From positions 7,255,501 through 7,319,500 of the forward strand of contig JAQFVV010012446.1 in NCBI GenBank assembly GCA_028023455.1: a stretch of 64,000 nucleotides of DNA, read 5' to 3'. The notes beneath the pieces were generated by a model. That model worked only from the letters and a program-made list of their open reading frames with translations, did not search any database and was not told where the DNA came from. The number at the start of each line of letters is the position of its first letter. Positions within the stretch are counted from its first letter, which is position 1. The stretch is from Epiperipatus broadwayi. Its lineage: Eukaryota; Onychophora; Udeonychophora; Euonychophora; Peripatidae. Positions 38,747 to 50,470 of the stretch are shown in pieces. The translations under genes and the position numbers were made by a program.

Positions 38747-41006
38747 CTGCTAACTCCTGCAACATTTCCTGCAGCTCTGAAGCATTATTTGCAAAAACAA
38801 CTACATCATCTGCAAAATCTAAATGACTTAAATACTCTCCATTTACTTTCATTCCTTTAGTTTCCCATTTTAATCCACAAAATACTTCTTGCAGCACTGC
38901 TGTAAAAAGTTTTGGAGATATGGAGTCACCTTGCCTTACACCTTTCTCAATGTTGATTTTTCCGGTATCATTATGTAATCTAATTGTTGCTGTTGCATTT
39001 TTATAAATATTCTTTAAAATATGACAATATCCTGGATCTATACCTTGATGATCCAATGCTTTAATCACTGAAGAAATGTGTATAGAATCGAATGCCTTTT
39101 CATAATCTACAAAACCAAAACACAATGACAACTCATATTCATTTGTCCTTTCTATGACTTCTCTCAATACCTGGATATGATCTATTGTACTAAAACCACT
39201 TTTAAATCCAGCTTGTTCTCTTGGTTGGTGGAAATCCAAAGTTCTCTGTAGACGAGTTGTAATTATCTTGGTAAAATTTTTATATAAAACTGATAAAAGG
39301 CTGATAGGTCTGTAATTTCTAATATCTTCTTTATCACCTTTTTTAAATATTAATATTATTACTGCATTCTTCCAATCTTCCAATACATCTTTATCATTTC
39401 GACATTTGGTATATAACTTTGCTAAAATTGCTTCTATTTCTTCACCTCCTTCTTTTAATATATCAATTATAATTCCATCATTTCCTAGAGCCTTTCCTTT
39501 CTTCATACATTTAATTGCATGTCCCACTTCTTCATTTAAAATTCTGGGCAATTTGGAAGATGTAACAGATATAGGAGGTACTTGTTCTTTATTACTATAT
39601 AATTCTTGATAAAAATCTTCTACCAATTTCATGATGTCATCTCTCTTTTTAGTAATAATTCCATCTTTTTTTCTTATTGCAGATATAAATTTCCTACCAA
39701 TACCAAAATGTTGTTTAACATTCTTGAGACTTTTATTTTCTTCTACAGCTTTCCTTGCTATTTCACAGTTATACTTTCTTATATCATTTTCAACTTTTTC
39801 CTGTACCATTTTACAAAATTCGAGATATTCAATTCTTTTTAATATATCATTTTTGTATATCTTCATATTCCTTCTTTTCTTCATAAATTCTCTAGTCTCA
39901 GTAGAAATTTTATTAGTCAATTGCTGCTTTTTTCTACCAGCTATCTTTGTTGCAGTTTTTAAAAGTGTATCAGTTATTTTCATATTAATTTCATCCAAAT
40001 CTGAATCATGTTCAAAATCTCCTAACACTTGAAACCTATTTGTAAGTTCTAATTTAAATTCATTAGAATGTTTCTGAAGATTAGGAATATCAACTGTAAA
40101 TATTGTTTTTCTCAATAATTTTTGTCTCTCTAGTTTTACATTAACACGTAACTTACACCTTACTAATCGATGATCACTTCCTGTGTTAAATTTATTAAGA
40201 ACATTACAATCTTGAAACATGTATTTCCTGTTAGTCAAAATATAATCCAATTCTGCTGTACCTTCATTTGGATGCTTCCATGTCCATTTCCTTTTAACAT
40301 TTTTCTCAAAAAATGAATTCATAATATAAAGTTTTTCTTTTTCTACAAACTCCACAAGTCTATGTCCTCTCTCATTTCTATTACCATAACCAAAATTACC
40401 TACAGCAATTTCATCTTTCATTTGTCTACCAATTCTACCATTAAAGTCTCCCATAACAATTTTAAAATGTTGTTTACTCTGATCAAAAGCCTTTTGTACA
40501 TCCATATAAAAATCTTCTACTACTTCATCACTATGAGAACTTGTTGGGACATAAACCTGAATTATCTGCATTTGGTATCTGCTATTAAGTTGTATAACTA
40601 ATCTTGCAACTCTGTCCGATACACCATCAATCTCCACAATATTGTTCTTCCACTTTTTATTTATAATGAATCCTACTCCACTTGTATTTCCAATATGTGT
40701 GCCTTTATAATAGAGTATATATCCACTTTTTAAATCAATTGTTTCACCTTTTCTTCTAACTTCACAAAGTCCAATAATGTCCCATTTAATATAAGACAAT
40801 TCTTCTTCTAATTCTTGCAATCTTCCTTCACTTGAAAGTGATCTGCAGTTGTAAGTACCTAAATAAAAAGTCGTCATCAAATGGCAGCCTGGGTCCACAA
40901 TCAGGGGATTCTTAGCACCCTCCGCCTTTGGCCACCAACCGCTGCCTTGGTTGGTGACTTTACAGCCTCCTGGGAATAAGGGCCATGCTTTATTTTTGTC
41001 TGTCAT
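38718..41006 (-). CDS. RTE-like LINE copy B: endonuclease and reverse transcriptase
   Basis: Uninterrupted 762-residue frame of the retrotransposon. Residues about 46-290 form an endonuclease/exonuclease/phosphatase domain: GTYNCRSL (50-57), CEVRRKGE with catalytic Glu82, GDFN (186-189), ELDY (252-255) and SDHR with His279. Residues about 500-745 are the reverse transcriptase: RNYRPISLLS, then FVDYEKAFDS (motif A, Asp634), KGVRQGDSISP, and FADDVV (Asp733 and Asp734). All expected catalytic residues appear present. In the family, EN nicks DNA and the RT copies element RNA at the nick. The start used, MTDKNKAWPL, is conserved in copy A. The frame ends ESRTKDKC just after the palm, whereas homologous proteins continue; the continuation lies in another frame (38162-38746). 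GRIG replaces GARIG of copy A. Confidence 0.9.
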   Translation of the reverse strand: MTDKNKAWPLFPGGCKVTNQGSGWWPKAEGAKNPLIVDPGCHLMTTFYLGTYNCRSLSSEGRLQELEEELSYIKWDIIGLCEVRRKGETIDLKSGYILYYKGTHIGNTSGVGFIINKKWKNNIVEIDGVSDRVARLVIQLNSRYQMQIIQVYVPTSSHSDEVVEDFYMDVQKAFDQSKQHFKIVMGDFNGRIGRQMKDEIAVGNFGYGNRNERGHRLVEFVEKEKLYIMNSFFEKNVKRKWTWKHPNEGTAELDYILTNRKYMFQDCNVLNKFNTGSDHRLVRCKLRVNVKLERQKLLRKTIFTVDIPNLQKHSNEFKLELTNRFQVLGDFEHDSDLDEINMKITDTLLKTATKIAGRKKQQLTNKISTETREFMKKRRNMKIYKNDILKRIEYLEFCKMVQEKVENDIRKYNCEIARKAVEENKSLKNVKQHFGIGRKFISAIRKKDGIITKKRDDIMKLVEDFYQELYSNKEQVPPISVTSSKLPRILNEEVGHAIKCMKKGKALGNDGIIIDILKEGGEEIEAILAKLYTKCRNDKDVLEDWKNAVIILIFKKGDKEDIRNYRPISLLSVLYKNFTKIITTRLQRTLDFHQPREQAGFKSGFSTIDHIQVLREVIERTNEYELSLCFGFVDYEKAFDSIHISSVIKALDHQGIDPGYCHILKNIYKNATATIRLHNDTGKINIEKGVRQGDSISPKLFTAVLQEVFCGLKWETKGMKVNGEYLSHLDFADDVVVFANNASELQEMLQELADESRTKDKC

Positions 41007-41401
41007 AATTGTATATATGTATTGGAAAAATATTTATCATTTACACAAACATTCATTCTGCCTTATCAGGCACTGAGAAGAAAGACCATGGTGTTTCTCG
41101 ATCTTAAACTCAGAGGTAAAAAGCCAATAAACGCACCATGCTGGCTAATGCATGTTGGTGAGCAGCCCATCCATGTTCGTATACTATATGAATAATCACA
41201 TAGTAATAACAGCTGCAACGACAAGAACGTATGGAGTGGACATTAGGAATTTGCCCTGCTCGGTTCCTTTAAGGCCTCCAAGAGGAATCAAAGGGTCTCG
41301 TTTCAGTTAATAGCAAACTCCTTTCTGCAGCCAAAGATATGATATACATAATTTAAATTAAATACAAATAAAAGATAAAAATACTTTCTTATAGGAGTCA
41401 T

Positions 41402-44400
41402 ATCATCATCATTTTCAATCATTATTGATACACTGCAGAATGGTCTCTCCAAGTTCAATCCATTTTCTCTGATCTTTAGTCTTTCTTCTCCACATCACTC
41501 CAGCACACTTCCTTATTTCAATCCATCTCACAAGTGGTCTTTTTTCTAGATCTTTTACAATCTCTTGAAATCCAATTTAAGATTTCAACTATCCATCTAT
41601 TATCATCTCTTCTAGCAATATGTCCAACCCAACCCAACTTCAGTCCTTTAATTCTTTCAATGATATCAATAACACCTGTTTGTTCTCTCAATCCATGTAT
41701 TTTGTTTTCAATCTCCTCTTATTATTTCTAACAAGCATCTCACCATACTTCGTTGAGTGGTCTAAAGTCTCTGTATTGTTCTTCTGTTAAGTGTTCAAAT
41801 CTCAGATCCATAAGTAAGAAATGGTAAAACACATTTATTAAAAACCTCCCTTTTCAAACACACTGGCATATTTTCTTATAATATTAAATTATTTCTACCA
41901 AAAGTATTCCACTAAGTTTAATTCTATGATTAATTTCATCCATTATGTTTCCATCTCTACTGATAATTTGACCAAGATATTTGTAGTTGTTAACTTCTTC
42001 TAACTCATCATTATCAATCTTTATTTCCATCTTTTGAAAAAATTCATTGAACATTACTTTAGTCTTTTTAACATTTATTTTTAATCTTACTTTCATCTGA
42101 TAACTCATATAACATTTCCTGAAGCTCTAAAGCATTATTTGCAACAACAACTACATCATCTGCAAAATCTAAATGACTTAAAAATCTCTAAAATACTTTT
42201 ATTTCCTTTGCTTCCCATTTTAATCCATAAAATAGTTCTTGTCAAACTGTTGTAAAAAGTTTTGGCACTATGGAGTCACTCTGTCGTACACACTTCTATT
42301 TTTTTGTATCATTATTTAATCTAATTGTTGCAGTTGCATTTTTATAAATATTCTTCAGAATATGGTAATATCTTGGATCTATACCCTGACAATCTAATGC
42401 TTTAATCACTGAAGAAATGCTTATAGAATCAAATGCCTTTTCACAATCTACAAATTCAAAGCATAATGGAAACTCATATTCATTGGTCCTTTCCCTAACT
42501 TCTCTCATGTGATCCACTGCACTAAAAACACTTTTAAATCCAGCTTGTTCTTTTGGTTGGTTAGAATCCAAAGTTTTTTGTAGACGAGTTGTAATTATTT
42601 TGGTAAAAATTCTGTATAGAATTGCGAAAAGACTGATAAGGTCAGTAATTTTTAATATCTTCTTTATCATCTTTTAAAAATATTAATATTAATGCTGCTT
42701 TCTTCCAATCATTTGATATATCTTTATCATTTAGACATTTGGTATATAACTTTGCCAAATGTTTTTATATTAGTAATTTTTAATATCTTCTTTATCACCT
42801 TTTAAAAATATTAATATTAATGCTGCTTTCTTCCAATCATTTGATATATCTTTATCATTTAGACATTTGGTATATAACTTTGCCAAATGTTTTTATATTT
42901 CACCTGCTTCTTATTAAAATATCAATTACAATTCCATCATTACCTGAAGCTTTTCCCTTCTTCATAAATTTAAGTGCATATCTCACTTCTTCATTTAAAA
43001 TTGTGAGCAATTTCAGTAGAAAAAGTAGCTGTAGGATGTACTTTATCTTGTTCTTTATTGCTATATAATTCTTGATACAACTCTTCTATACATTTCATAA
43101 TGTCATCTCTTTTTTTAGTAATAGTCCTATCTTTTTTTCTTATTGCAAAAATATTTCCTACTAATACCAAGATATTATTTTATACTTTTAAGACTTTTAT
43201 TATCTTCTATAGCTTTCCTTGCTAGTTCACAATTATACTTTCTTATATCATTATCAACTCTTTTTCGTGCCATTTTACAGAATTCAAGATATTCAATCCC
43301 TCTTAATGCGTTATTTTTATATATTTTCATATTCCTTCTTTTCTTCATAAATTGCCTTGTCTTAGAAGAAACCTTACTGGCCAATTGGTGCTTCTTTGTA
43401 CTAGCTGTCTTGTTGTAGTTTTTAAAAATGTACCAGTTATCTTCCTATTGATTTCATTGAAATCTGAATCATGTTCAAAATCTATTAATATTTGAAAATG
43501 ATTTGCAAATTCTAATTAAATTCATTAGAATGTTTCTGAATATCAGGAATATTCACAGTGAAAAGTTTTTCTTAATAATTTTTGACTCTAGTTTGCATCA
43601 ACATGTATCTTCTTACTAATCGATGATTAATTGTGTTAAATCGATTAAGAACATTACAGTCTTGAAATACATATTTTCTGTTAGTTAAAATATAATACAA
43701 TTCTGCTGTACTCTCATTTGGATGTCTCCATGTCCATTTGCGCATAACATTTTTCTCAAAAAAAAAAAAAAAAGAATTCATAATATAAGGTTTTTATTTT
43801 TCTGCAAACTCCACAAAGTTCTATGTCCTCTCTCATTTCTATTACCATAATTAAATTTACCTACAGTACTTTCATCATTCAATTGTTTACAAATTCTAGC
43901 ATTAAAATGTCCCATGGCAATTTTAAAATGTTGTTTGATTTGATCAAAAGCTTTTTGTACATCCATATAAAAATCCTTTACTTCTTCATTACAATGAGAA
44001 CTTATTGGGGCATAAACCTGAATTATCTGCATTTGGTATCTGCTACTAAGTTGAAAAACTAATCTTGCCACTCTGTCAGATACACTATCATTCTCCACAA
44101 TGTTGTTCTTCCACTTTTTATTTATAATGAATCTTATTCCATTTGTATGTCCAATGTTTGTTCCTTTTTAATACAGTATATGTCCATTTTTTAAATCAAT
44201 TGTCTCTTTACTTTTTCTTCTAACTTCACAAAGTCTAATTCCCATTTAATACGAGACAGTTATTTTTTCAATCCTTGCAATCTTCCTCTACTTGAAAGTG
44301 ATCTGTAATTGTAAGTACTTAAATAAAGGGTAATCATCCAATGGCAACCTGGATTTGATTCTTAGCACCCTCTGCTTTTGGCTGCCAACCGCTGACTTGG

Positions 44401-44810
44401 TTAATAATTTTACAGCCTCCTGGGAATAAGGGCCACAATTTATTTCTGTAAGTCATAATTGTAAATATCTATTAGGAAAAAAAAATTCATTCACACACAA
44501 ATTCATTCTGTCTTCAAGAAAACTAAATTATTTTAGTTAAGAGCTATCAGGCAACTGAGAAGAAAGATCACAATGTTTCTTGATCTTAAACTCAAAGACA
44601 AAAAGCCAATACACTCATCCCACTGGCTAATGCATGTTGGTGAGCAACCATCCATGTTCACATACTAAATGAATAATCACACAGTAACAATAGCTGCAAC
44701 GACAAGAACATATGAAGTGAACATTAGGAATTTGCCCTGCTTGGTTCTTTAAGGCCTCCAAGAGAAATCAAAGGGTTTCCTTTCGGTTAACAGCAAATTC
44801 CTTTCTGCAG
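41402..44810 (-). mobile_element. RTE-like LINE copy C, decayed, near full length
   Basis: Older copy on the same strand, from its (GAT)n tail (41402) to the shared 5' end TTTCTGCAG (44810). Many stops and frameshifts: coding shards at 41884-42108, 42296-42670, 43175-43384, 43572-43781 and 43778-44098 still show KAFDQIKQHFKIAMGHFNAR, WTWRHPNESTAELYY and EQAGFKSVFSAVDH. The endonuclease Asp is changed (GHFN for GDFN). It contains a 128-bp internal tandem duplication (42644-42771 and 42772-42899). No clear flanking duplication. Confidence 0.9.
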
Positions 44811-45239
44811 TCCTTATTAATTGTAGTAGTGCATAATAACCCCAAATTTACTGAATAAATTTGCGATCAATAATGCTTAAAATATTTATAAACTTATACA
44901 AAAAAAATTTGTTTTATTATTGCTCAATCAACAAACCATTTTCTTAAGAAAGCATGACAACAATCGAAAAAATAGTTTCCTGATCAGTAAACTACCAATT
45001 TCTTCAAATACTGTATTTTACATAGAATACATGTTTCTTTTTTACATATTTTTTTCTTGTCACATGAGTACAGTCAATTAATGTTTGACATTCTATGGCA
45101 AATAAAGAATGATATCTTCTAACCATTTGAAGACATATAGAATTAAAAATAAATAAATGTAAAGATATATCAAAACAAAGATCACATGACTGGAATGAGG
45201 AAAGATCATAATAAACAAAATGATGAAATGCACTAATAC
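44811..45239. other. AT-rich intron, nothing recognised
   Basis: No paired repeats, coding or tRNA-like sequence beyond the AT-rich background. Confidence 0.6.
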
Positions 45240-45495
45240 ATAAATATATTGCATAAAATCTAAAGGTGTAAGGTCAACTCCTATGCTAGCATTGTCACTG
45301 GGCAAGCTAACAAACATCCGAAGAAGAGCGGAGAATAATAACACTCGAAATATTGTGTAATCTACTACCACGTGTTGTCTATTTGTGTGTTACTATTAAG
45401 AGTAGTTTGTATTTGGGAAGTTTAAAATTTTCTAGAAATTCAACATTTAATGATAGAAGATGGCAATAACCCAACATTATCACATAGTAATTTAT
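45240..45495 (+). repeat. Single-arm copy of the 58-kb palindromic repeat
   Basis: ATTGTCACTGGGCAAGC, GAAGAAGAGCGGAGAATAAT and AAGTTTAAAATTTTCTAGAA match the right arm at 58150-58340, and the first two blocks also match 59420-59490. It looks like a SINE body, with a weak tRNA-like head (CTAAAGGTGTAAGGTCAACT). Confidence 0.55.
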
Positions 45496-48400
45496 ATTCA
45501 ATTTATTTTTAATTTATGTATATATGTAAATACATAGTTTGACTATATTATTATATACAACATTCATATATTCACATGCATTACAAAGCTTTCTGAAAAT
45601 CTATTTAAGGATAGCAATTAATTTCCATCGAATTAAATTTATAAACATACATGTTATTTGCAACAGGTGAGTCAAATTATCACATGGGTTTTTATTAATA
45701 ACAATAGATAGTTGAACATCATAAAAGTAGACTATGCAAATCCATCCACACACGCACATTATGAAAAATTTGATATTTATAATAATGCTACTGTACCTAC
45801 AAGATCTCTCTGGCAGATAAAATTCAGAATAACACTGCTTTAAAATATTTAGTAGTCTTTCTTATTACTTTTGACATTTAAATGTAAAAAGTCAGAAAGC
45901 AAGTTAGTGAAGACGGACAATAATATTTAATAATAACTATGACATCAACAAAGATAAGCAATTAAAATATTTTATTAAAACAACAGAAGTAGAAACTAAT
46001 AAATTAAGATAACAAGATTTCCATATTTTATAAAATAAAAATATTGAATAAAAACCAACATTCTAGATTAACAAAATAAATGTAACACTTCCATTCTTTA
46101 AATGGTAAAAACAATAATGATCAATTTTTCAAGTCTAACATTTTAAGATCCTCACACTGTTAATAGCATGTAATCTGAACAGTTACTAGTGAATAATTAA
46201 TTATGCAGGAACACAAACTAATTTACATTTGCATGTAAATAAAACTATATATAAATATTTCTCATCAAGACAAAGATAATAGAAAAATATGAAAAAAGAA
46301 ATCATACTATTCAATCAGTGGTGCAGTTAGAATTTTGGGACACCTAAACAAAATTTCAAAAAAGACTAATATTCATAACATATAGAAACAAAAATGCTCC
46401 TAAGACTCCCATAAATAATGTCTTTATAAAAGCTATACCACTTTATGGTTAATGAAGAGAGCTTTCACTGACCTATTGAATTCTACAATTATTTACTTTA
46501 AATATAAAAAAAATTAAAATATTTTCATGAACACGTATAAGCTTGTTTGTAGAAGTTTTAAGTACTAGAAAATTCTTTACCTCAATTAGGGTTGAACCTT
46601 TATGAGGATACACCAAAGCAATTATCATCAATTTGTACCCACTATTTTGGTTTACAATCTATTATTTGCTACAATGATCGTTTTTTTTTTCTAAAAAAAA
46701 TCTTTACCCCCCCCCCCAAATGATGCCTATTTTGAAAGATTGACGACATCATAGAATACTGACTGTATTAAAGTTACATAAACCAAAAATAAAATGGCAA
46801 TACAATATAGAGTTTATTCTTTATATGATATACAATATTAATTTGATTACAGAATTAAAATAAGATTAATGTTTTGTATCGGATTTTTATTCAGTTTCCT
46901 TGTAAGACAAACAGTTCATTTATGATATATCAAAATAAAGATTTTCATCGATAATAAGTACAAAAACAAAAAAAAAAGTCAGTTTTATTCAGTACAGTAG
47001 GTAATGAAACACATACTTTAATTATGTACAACAAAGTGTAATAATATTAAATTTTAAAATGTGTATATTAGATAAAATATATTCATTTAATCAATTTTAT
47101 GGACTAAATTTCTTATGGATATTATTTTGCTTGTGACAAAAAATGTTAATCATAATTGTAAATTATTTTGAGAGGGGGAAGAAAAAAATGATTTTGTGCA
47201 TTATGCAATGAATAATTAACTTTATATGATTAAATATTATTAAACTAAAGTAAAAAATATTATTTACTTGTTCAATTTTAAATCAATAATCTCATAATTT
47301 ATTTCCAGATAATAGCAACCTTTATCATTAATATGAAAAAATACACCTTAAATGCATTGCCCCCCCCCCCCAAAGAAGAAAGATTTAATCATTTACATTA
47401 TTAAAATTTCAGCAATCAACTACACATTTTTTATTTAATTTCATTGTATTTATATAAATATATTTTCCGGTTTTTTTAAAAATTCTGTTTTATTGGTAAA
47501 TTTATCAGAAAAATTAAAAAAAAAACAAAACTTTTATAATACAATATAACATATATGAAAATAAATTTTAAAGTGTCATTGTGTTTAGTTATTATTATTT
47601 TTTCTTAAAGCTTTAATTTAACAAATTATAGTTCAGAAATTTTCTCTCACTACGCAAATGGCAGACCATTAAAAAAATTAGTATTATTTTTTAAAAAATT
47701 ATAGTGACCAAAATATTTTTATACAGTATATTAAACTACAAATTATTAATTTTATTTAAAATAATATGCTTAATAAAATATTTATTCATTAATTAAGGAC
47801 TTTTTTTAATTTAAGCTTTATTTTTTCTCCATAGGAATTCATTGTACTTGATTAATTTTTATGCAAGATCTTTAATTTATAATGCATTTTCACTATTTAG
47901 TTTAAAAATGTATATATAAATACCAACATCATCCATGGAAGAATGTATATTATCCATTTTTTATTTCCAATATAAGAACTAGAATTTAATTAAGGTCAAT
48001 ATATATTTAATAGCAAGAAATTCAATTAATCCAGATTAGATTCTGTCTATTGAAATCATAATGGGGAACTATATTTTTTTACTATGATTTACTAGAATCA
48101 AAGTAAGGTTTCTAATAAAATAAATAATTGTAAAAATATATTAAATTGACAAAACCACAATTATATTTCCTGATTATAGTCAAAGTAATAATTGAAAGAT
48201 ATTTCCCCCATCCTGAATAGCTTATATTGAGATGCCAGCATTAAATTTAATTAATGCAAATTTTTTTAGTGAAATAGACTAACTATTCAATCATTAAAAA
48301 ACATCAAATTATAATTTTCGTTTAGGTAAATTTATTTCTAGGCAGCTATCTTAAATATTATATGACATTAATTAGCATAAGAAGTAAATTTGGAATGAAA

Positions 48401-49994
48401 CTTGTGAGATTTTAAAAGCAAATTTAATAACAAAAAAAAAAAAGTTAAGATTTGACATTTGACACACACATAAAATATTATACAATCAATACATATAAAA
48501 AATCAAGTAATTCATATAATATTACAGTTTGTTTTACATATTTTAGAAAGACCTTCAACTAATTAATTGAATAAGATATCTTACTGGTATTTATCACAGT
48601 TTGTTCAGTTCAAGAAACCTTTTATTTACTTATTTTACTTTACTGTGTTTTGACATCTTATGACATTTTCTTCATCCATGCTTGACCTTCTATTCGATGA
48701 ATTCTTCAATTTTTCTTGAGGAACATGTTTATAGTGAGTTGTCTGGAGATAATCTGAGCTGAACATAATTTCTATTTAGTTCATAGATGATTATTTGGCA
48801 ACAGACTAGGGATAGTCATATTTAACTGGTCAGAACATTTTCCAATCAATCAGCACATAGGGCAGCCAGTGATGAATAGACGTACCAGAGGGCCTCTAGC
48901 CTGCCATAAAGAATATTTTAAACCTGTGTCATAATGCGTCCATAGCTTTTAATAAATGGAGGATCAGCTTATGTTCAGTATCAGCTAGTTTGCAGATTAT
49001 CAATTTTGCTGCCTCCATATACCTGATGGTCCCAGGATATATAGCTGTTCTGCTACAAATCAGTTTCTTCGCAGCAGAGAAAATGAAAAAGAGAGAAAAT
49101 CTGTTTGATTCAGTCTTATATATGCTATCTAATCTGTCACCTCTGTTTTACAATAAACATGATTTCTTTTTAATTTTAAATTTTAGTCTGAAAGTTAAAT
49201 TTAGATCTTAATCTGCAATTATAAGTATCTCCAGGCCACCATCTGCTACCTTTTTATTTTCAATTTAGCAATGTTGTTTAGCAACACTTTCCCTTTTACA
49301 CTTTTTTTTACAAAATAATTTAAAAATTAAATGTGTTTCATATTTTTTAAAGTTTTTCCATGCTTTAAAAGCACATAGAATATAAGATATAGTTATATCT
49401 AATAATAAAACATATATCTTAAACCCAAATTCATTTTATTTTTTAATTACACTTTGAATTAGTTTGAGAGAATGATATTTCCTTGTCATTATTAACTATT
49501 TCTTGTTGATTAATAAAATTTTGTTCTAACCCAATATATAATAGAAATTAATATACTGTTTTATAAGAGCTACTAAGTTGTCCACATCATTTGTGCATAT
49601 ATACCAAATTAACACACCAATAAATAATCTATTATTAAAAATATTTTAAAACAAAATTACAGAGCAGTTAATTCTGCTATATTTCAAACCCGTTTCCCTC
49701 ATGTATAATGTACATAGTGCATAATAGTTCACTTTGGTGATAAACCTGGTTATAATACAATAAGTACAGTTTATTGCACAGTATTTTTCAATACACACAT
49801 ATAAAAAGAAGATTATAATACAAACTAAATTTTTTAAAAATAATAACGTTATTAATAATAAAATGGAAAAACACATTTACATATATATTTACAATTGTCC
49901 GTGTGTTCAGTCATTCACAATTCTGTTTCATAACAATTAAACATTTGTTTTGAATATTTTTTTTCTTACAATAATTTTTTAACATTTTAACAAA
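45496..49994. other. AT-rich intron; mixed-composition patch at 48.6-49.25 kb
   Basis: Mostly AT-rich with two C-runs (46706-46718, 47360-47371). At 48640-49240 composition is more balanced, and on the minus strand a stretch of about 35 codons stays open (SRTAIYPGTIRYMEAAKLII, then CKLADTEHKLILHLLKAMDA) before a stop. I do not recognise it; it may be a transposon relic. Confidence 0.45.
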
Positions 49995-50470
49995 AACACA
50001 GCCAGTTTTGTTAATGTCAGATACAGCTTTATTGCTAACTTTAATATTTTTAAGATGGTAATGATTTTGAAATCTATACAGCTATCCCCTATTTGCAGTG
50101 AATACCTTGGAAATGTGTAATCCAGATTCTCAGCTAAATTTTTCATAGAGACTTAAAGCGTTCTGAAGCAATGTAAGATGATCGATTGGAATGTTCTTAT
50201 GATTCATATCATTTAACCATAAATTTAAGGCTTTTCCCATTTTAACCATTATCAATACTTTAGTCATTACTTGAACTGTTTCAGGGGTATAAATGACAAT
50301 GGCACAAATCCGTTTCTGTCTTTATGTAATTTCTGTAATTGATGACTCATTCTTTTCAAATATATGGCTGATTTAAGATGACTTCTTAATTTTCCTTATT
50401 AAATCAATAATTTTTCTCTCATTAAATGAAAATCTTTTAAGACCTTTTTTATATTTATTGCTCATTAGAT
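49995..50470 (-). pseudogene. Second Tigger/TIGD1-like relic, N-terminal DNA-binding region
   Basis: Read on the minus strand with stops and frameshifts: RFSFNERKIIDLIRKIKKS, then FEKNESSITEIT (first HTH), VKMGKALNLWLNDMNHKNIP and IDHLTLLQNALSLYEKFS (CENP-B HTH), and FTANRG, stop, LYRFQNHYHLKNIKVSNKAV (tail of that domain). This is the residue order of TIGD1-type transposases. It is closer to the KNESSIREI/ALNLWVEDMN pattern than the 18-kb copy, so it is a different subfamily. The DDE core is not found next to it. Confidence 0.65.

Larger units (their letters stand above)
38053..41332 (-). mobile_element. RTE-like LINE copy B, apparently full length, 13-bp TSD
   Basis: Best-preserved copy of the family, flanked by AAAGATATGATAT at 38040-38052 and 41333-41345. 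It runs from a 5' end rich in mixed sequence (TCTGCAG near 41330) through a 5' UTR, a 762-codon frame, a second frame and a short (GAT)n tail at 38053. Size about 3.3 kb. The single-ORF EN-RT layout, lack of a poly-A tail and short trinucleotide tail fit the RTE clade; clade assignment is by motif pattern only. Copy C lies about 70 bp upstream on the same strand. Confidence 0.92.

Noticed and set aside
45093-45371. 92-codon minus-strand frame
   Set aside because: Hydrophobic, overlaps the single-arm repeat copy, no recognisable motif or splice signal.
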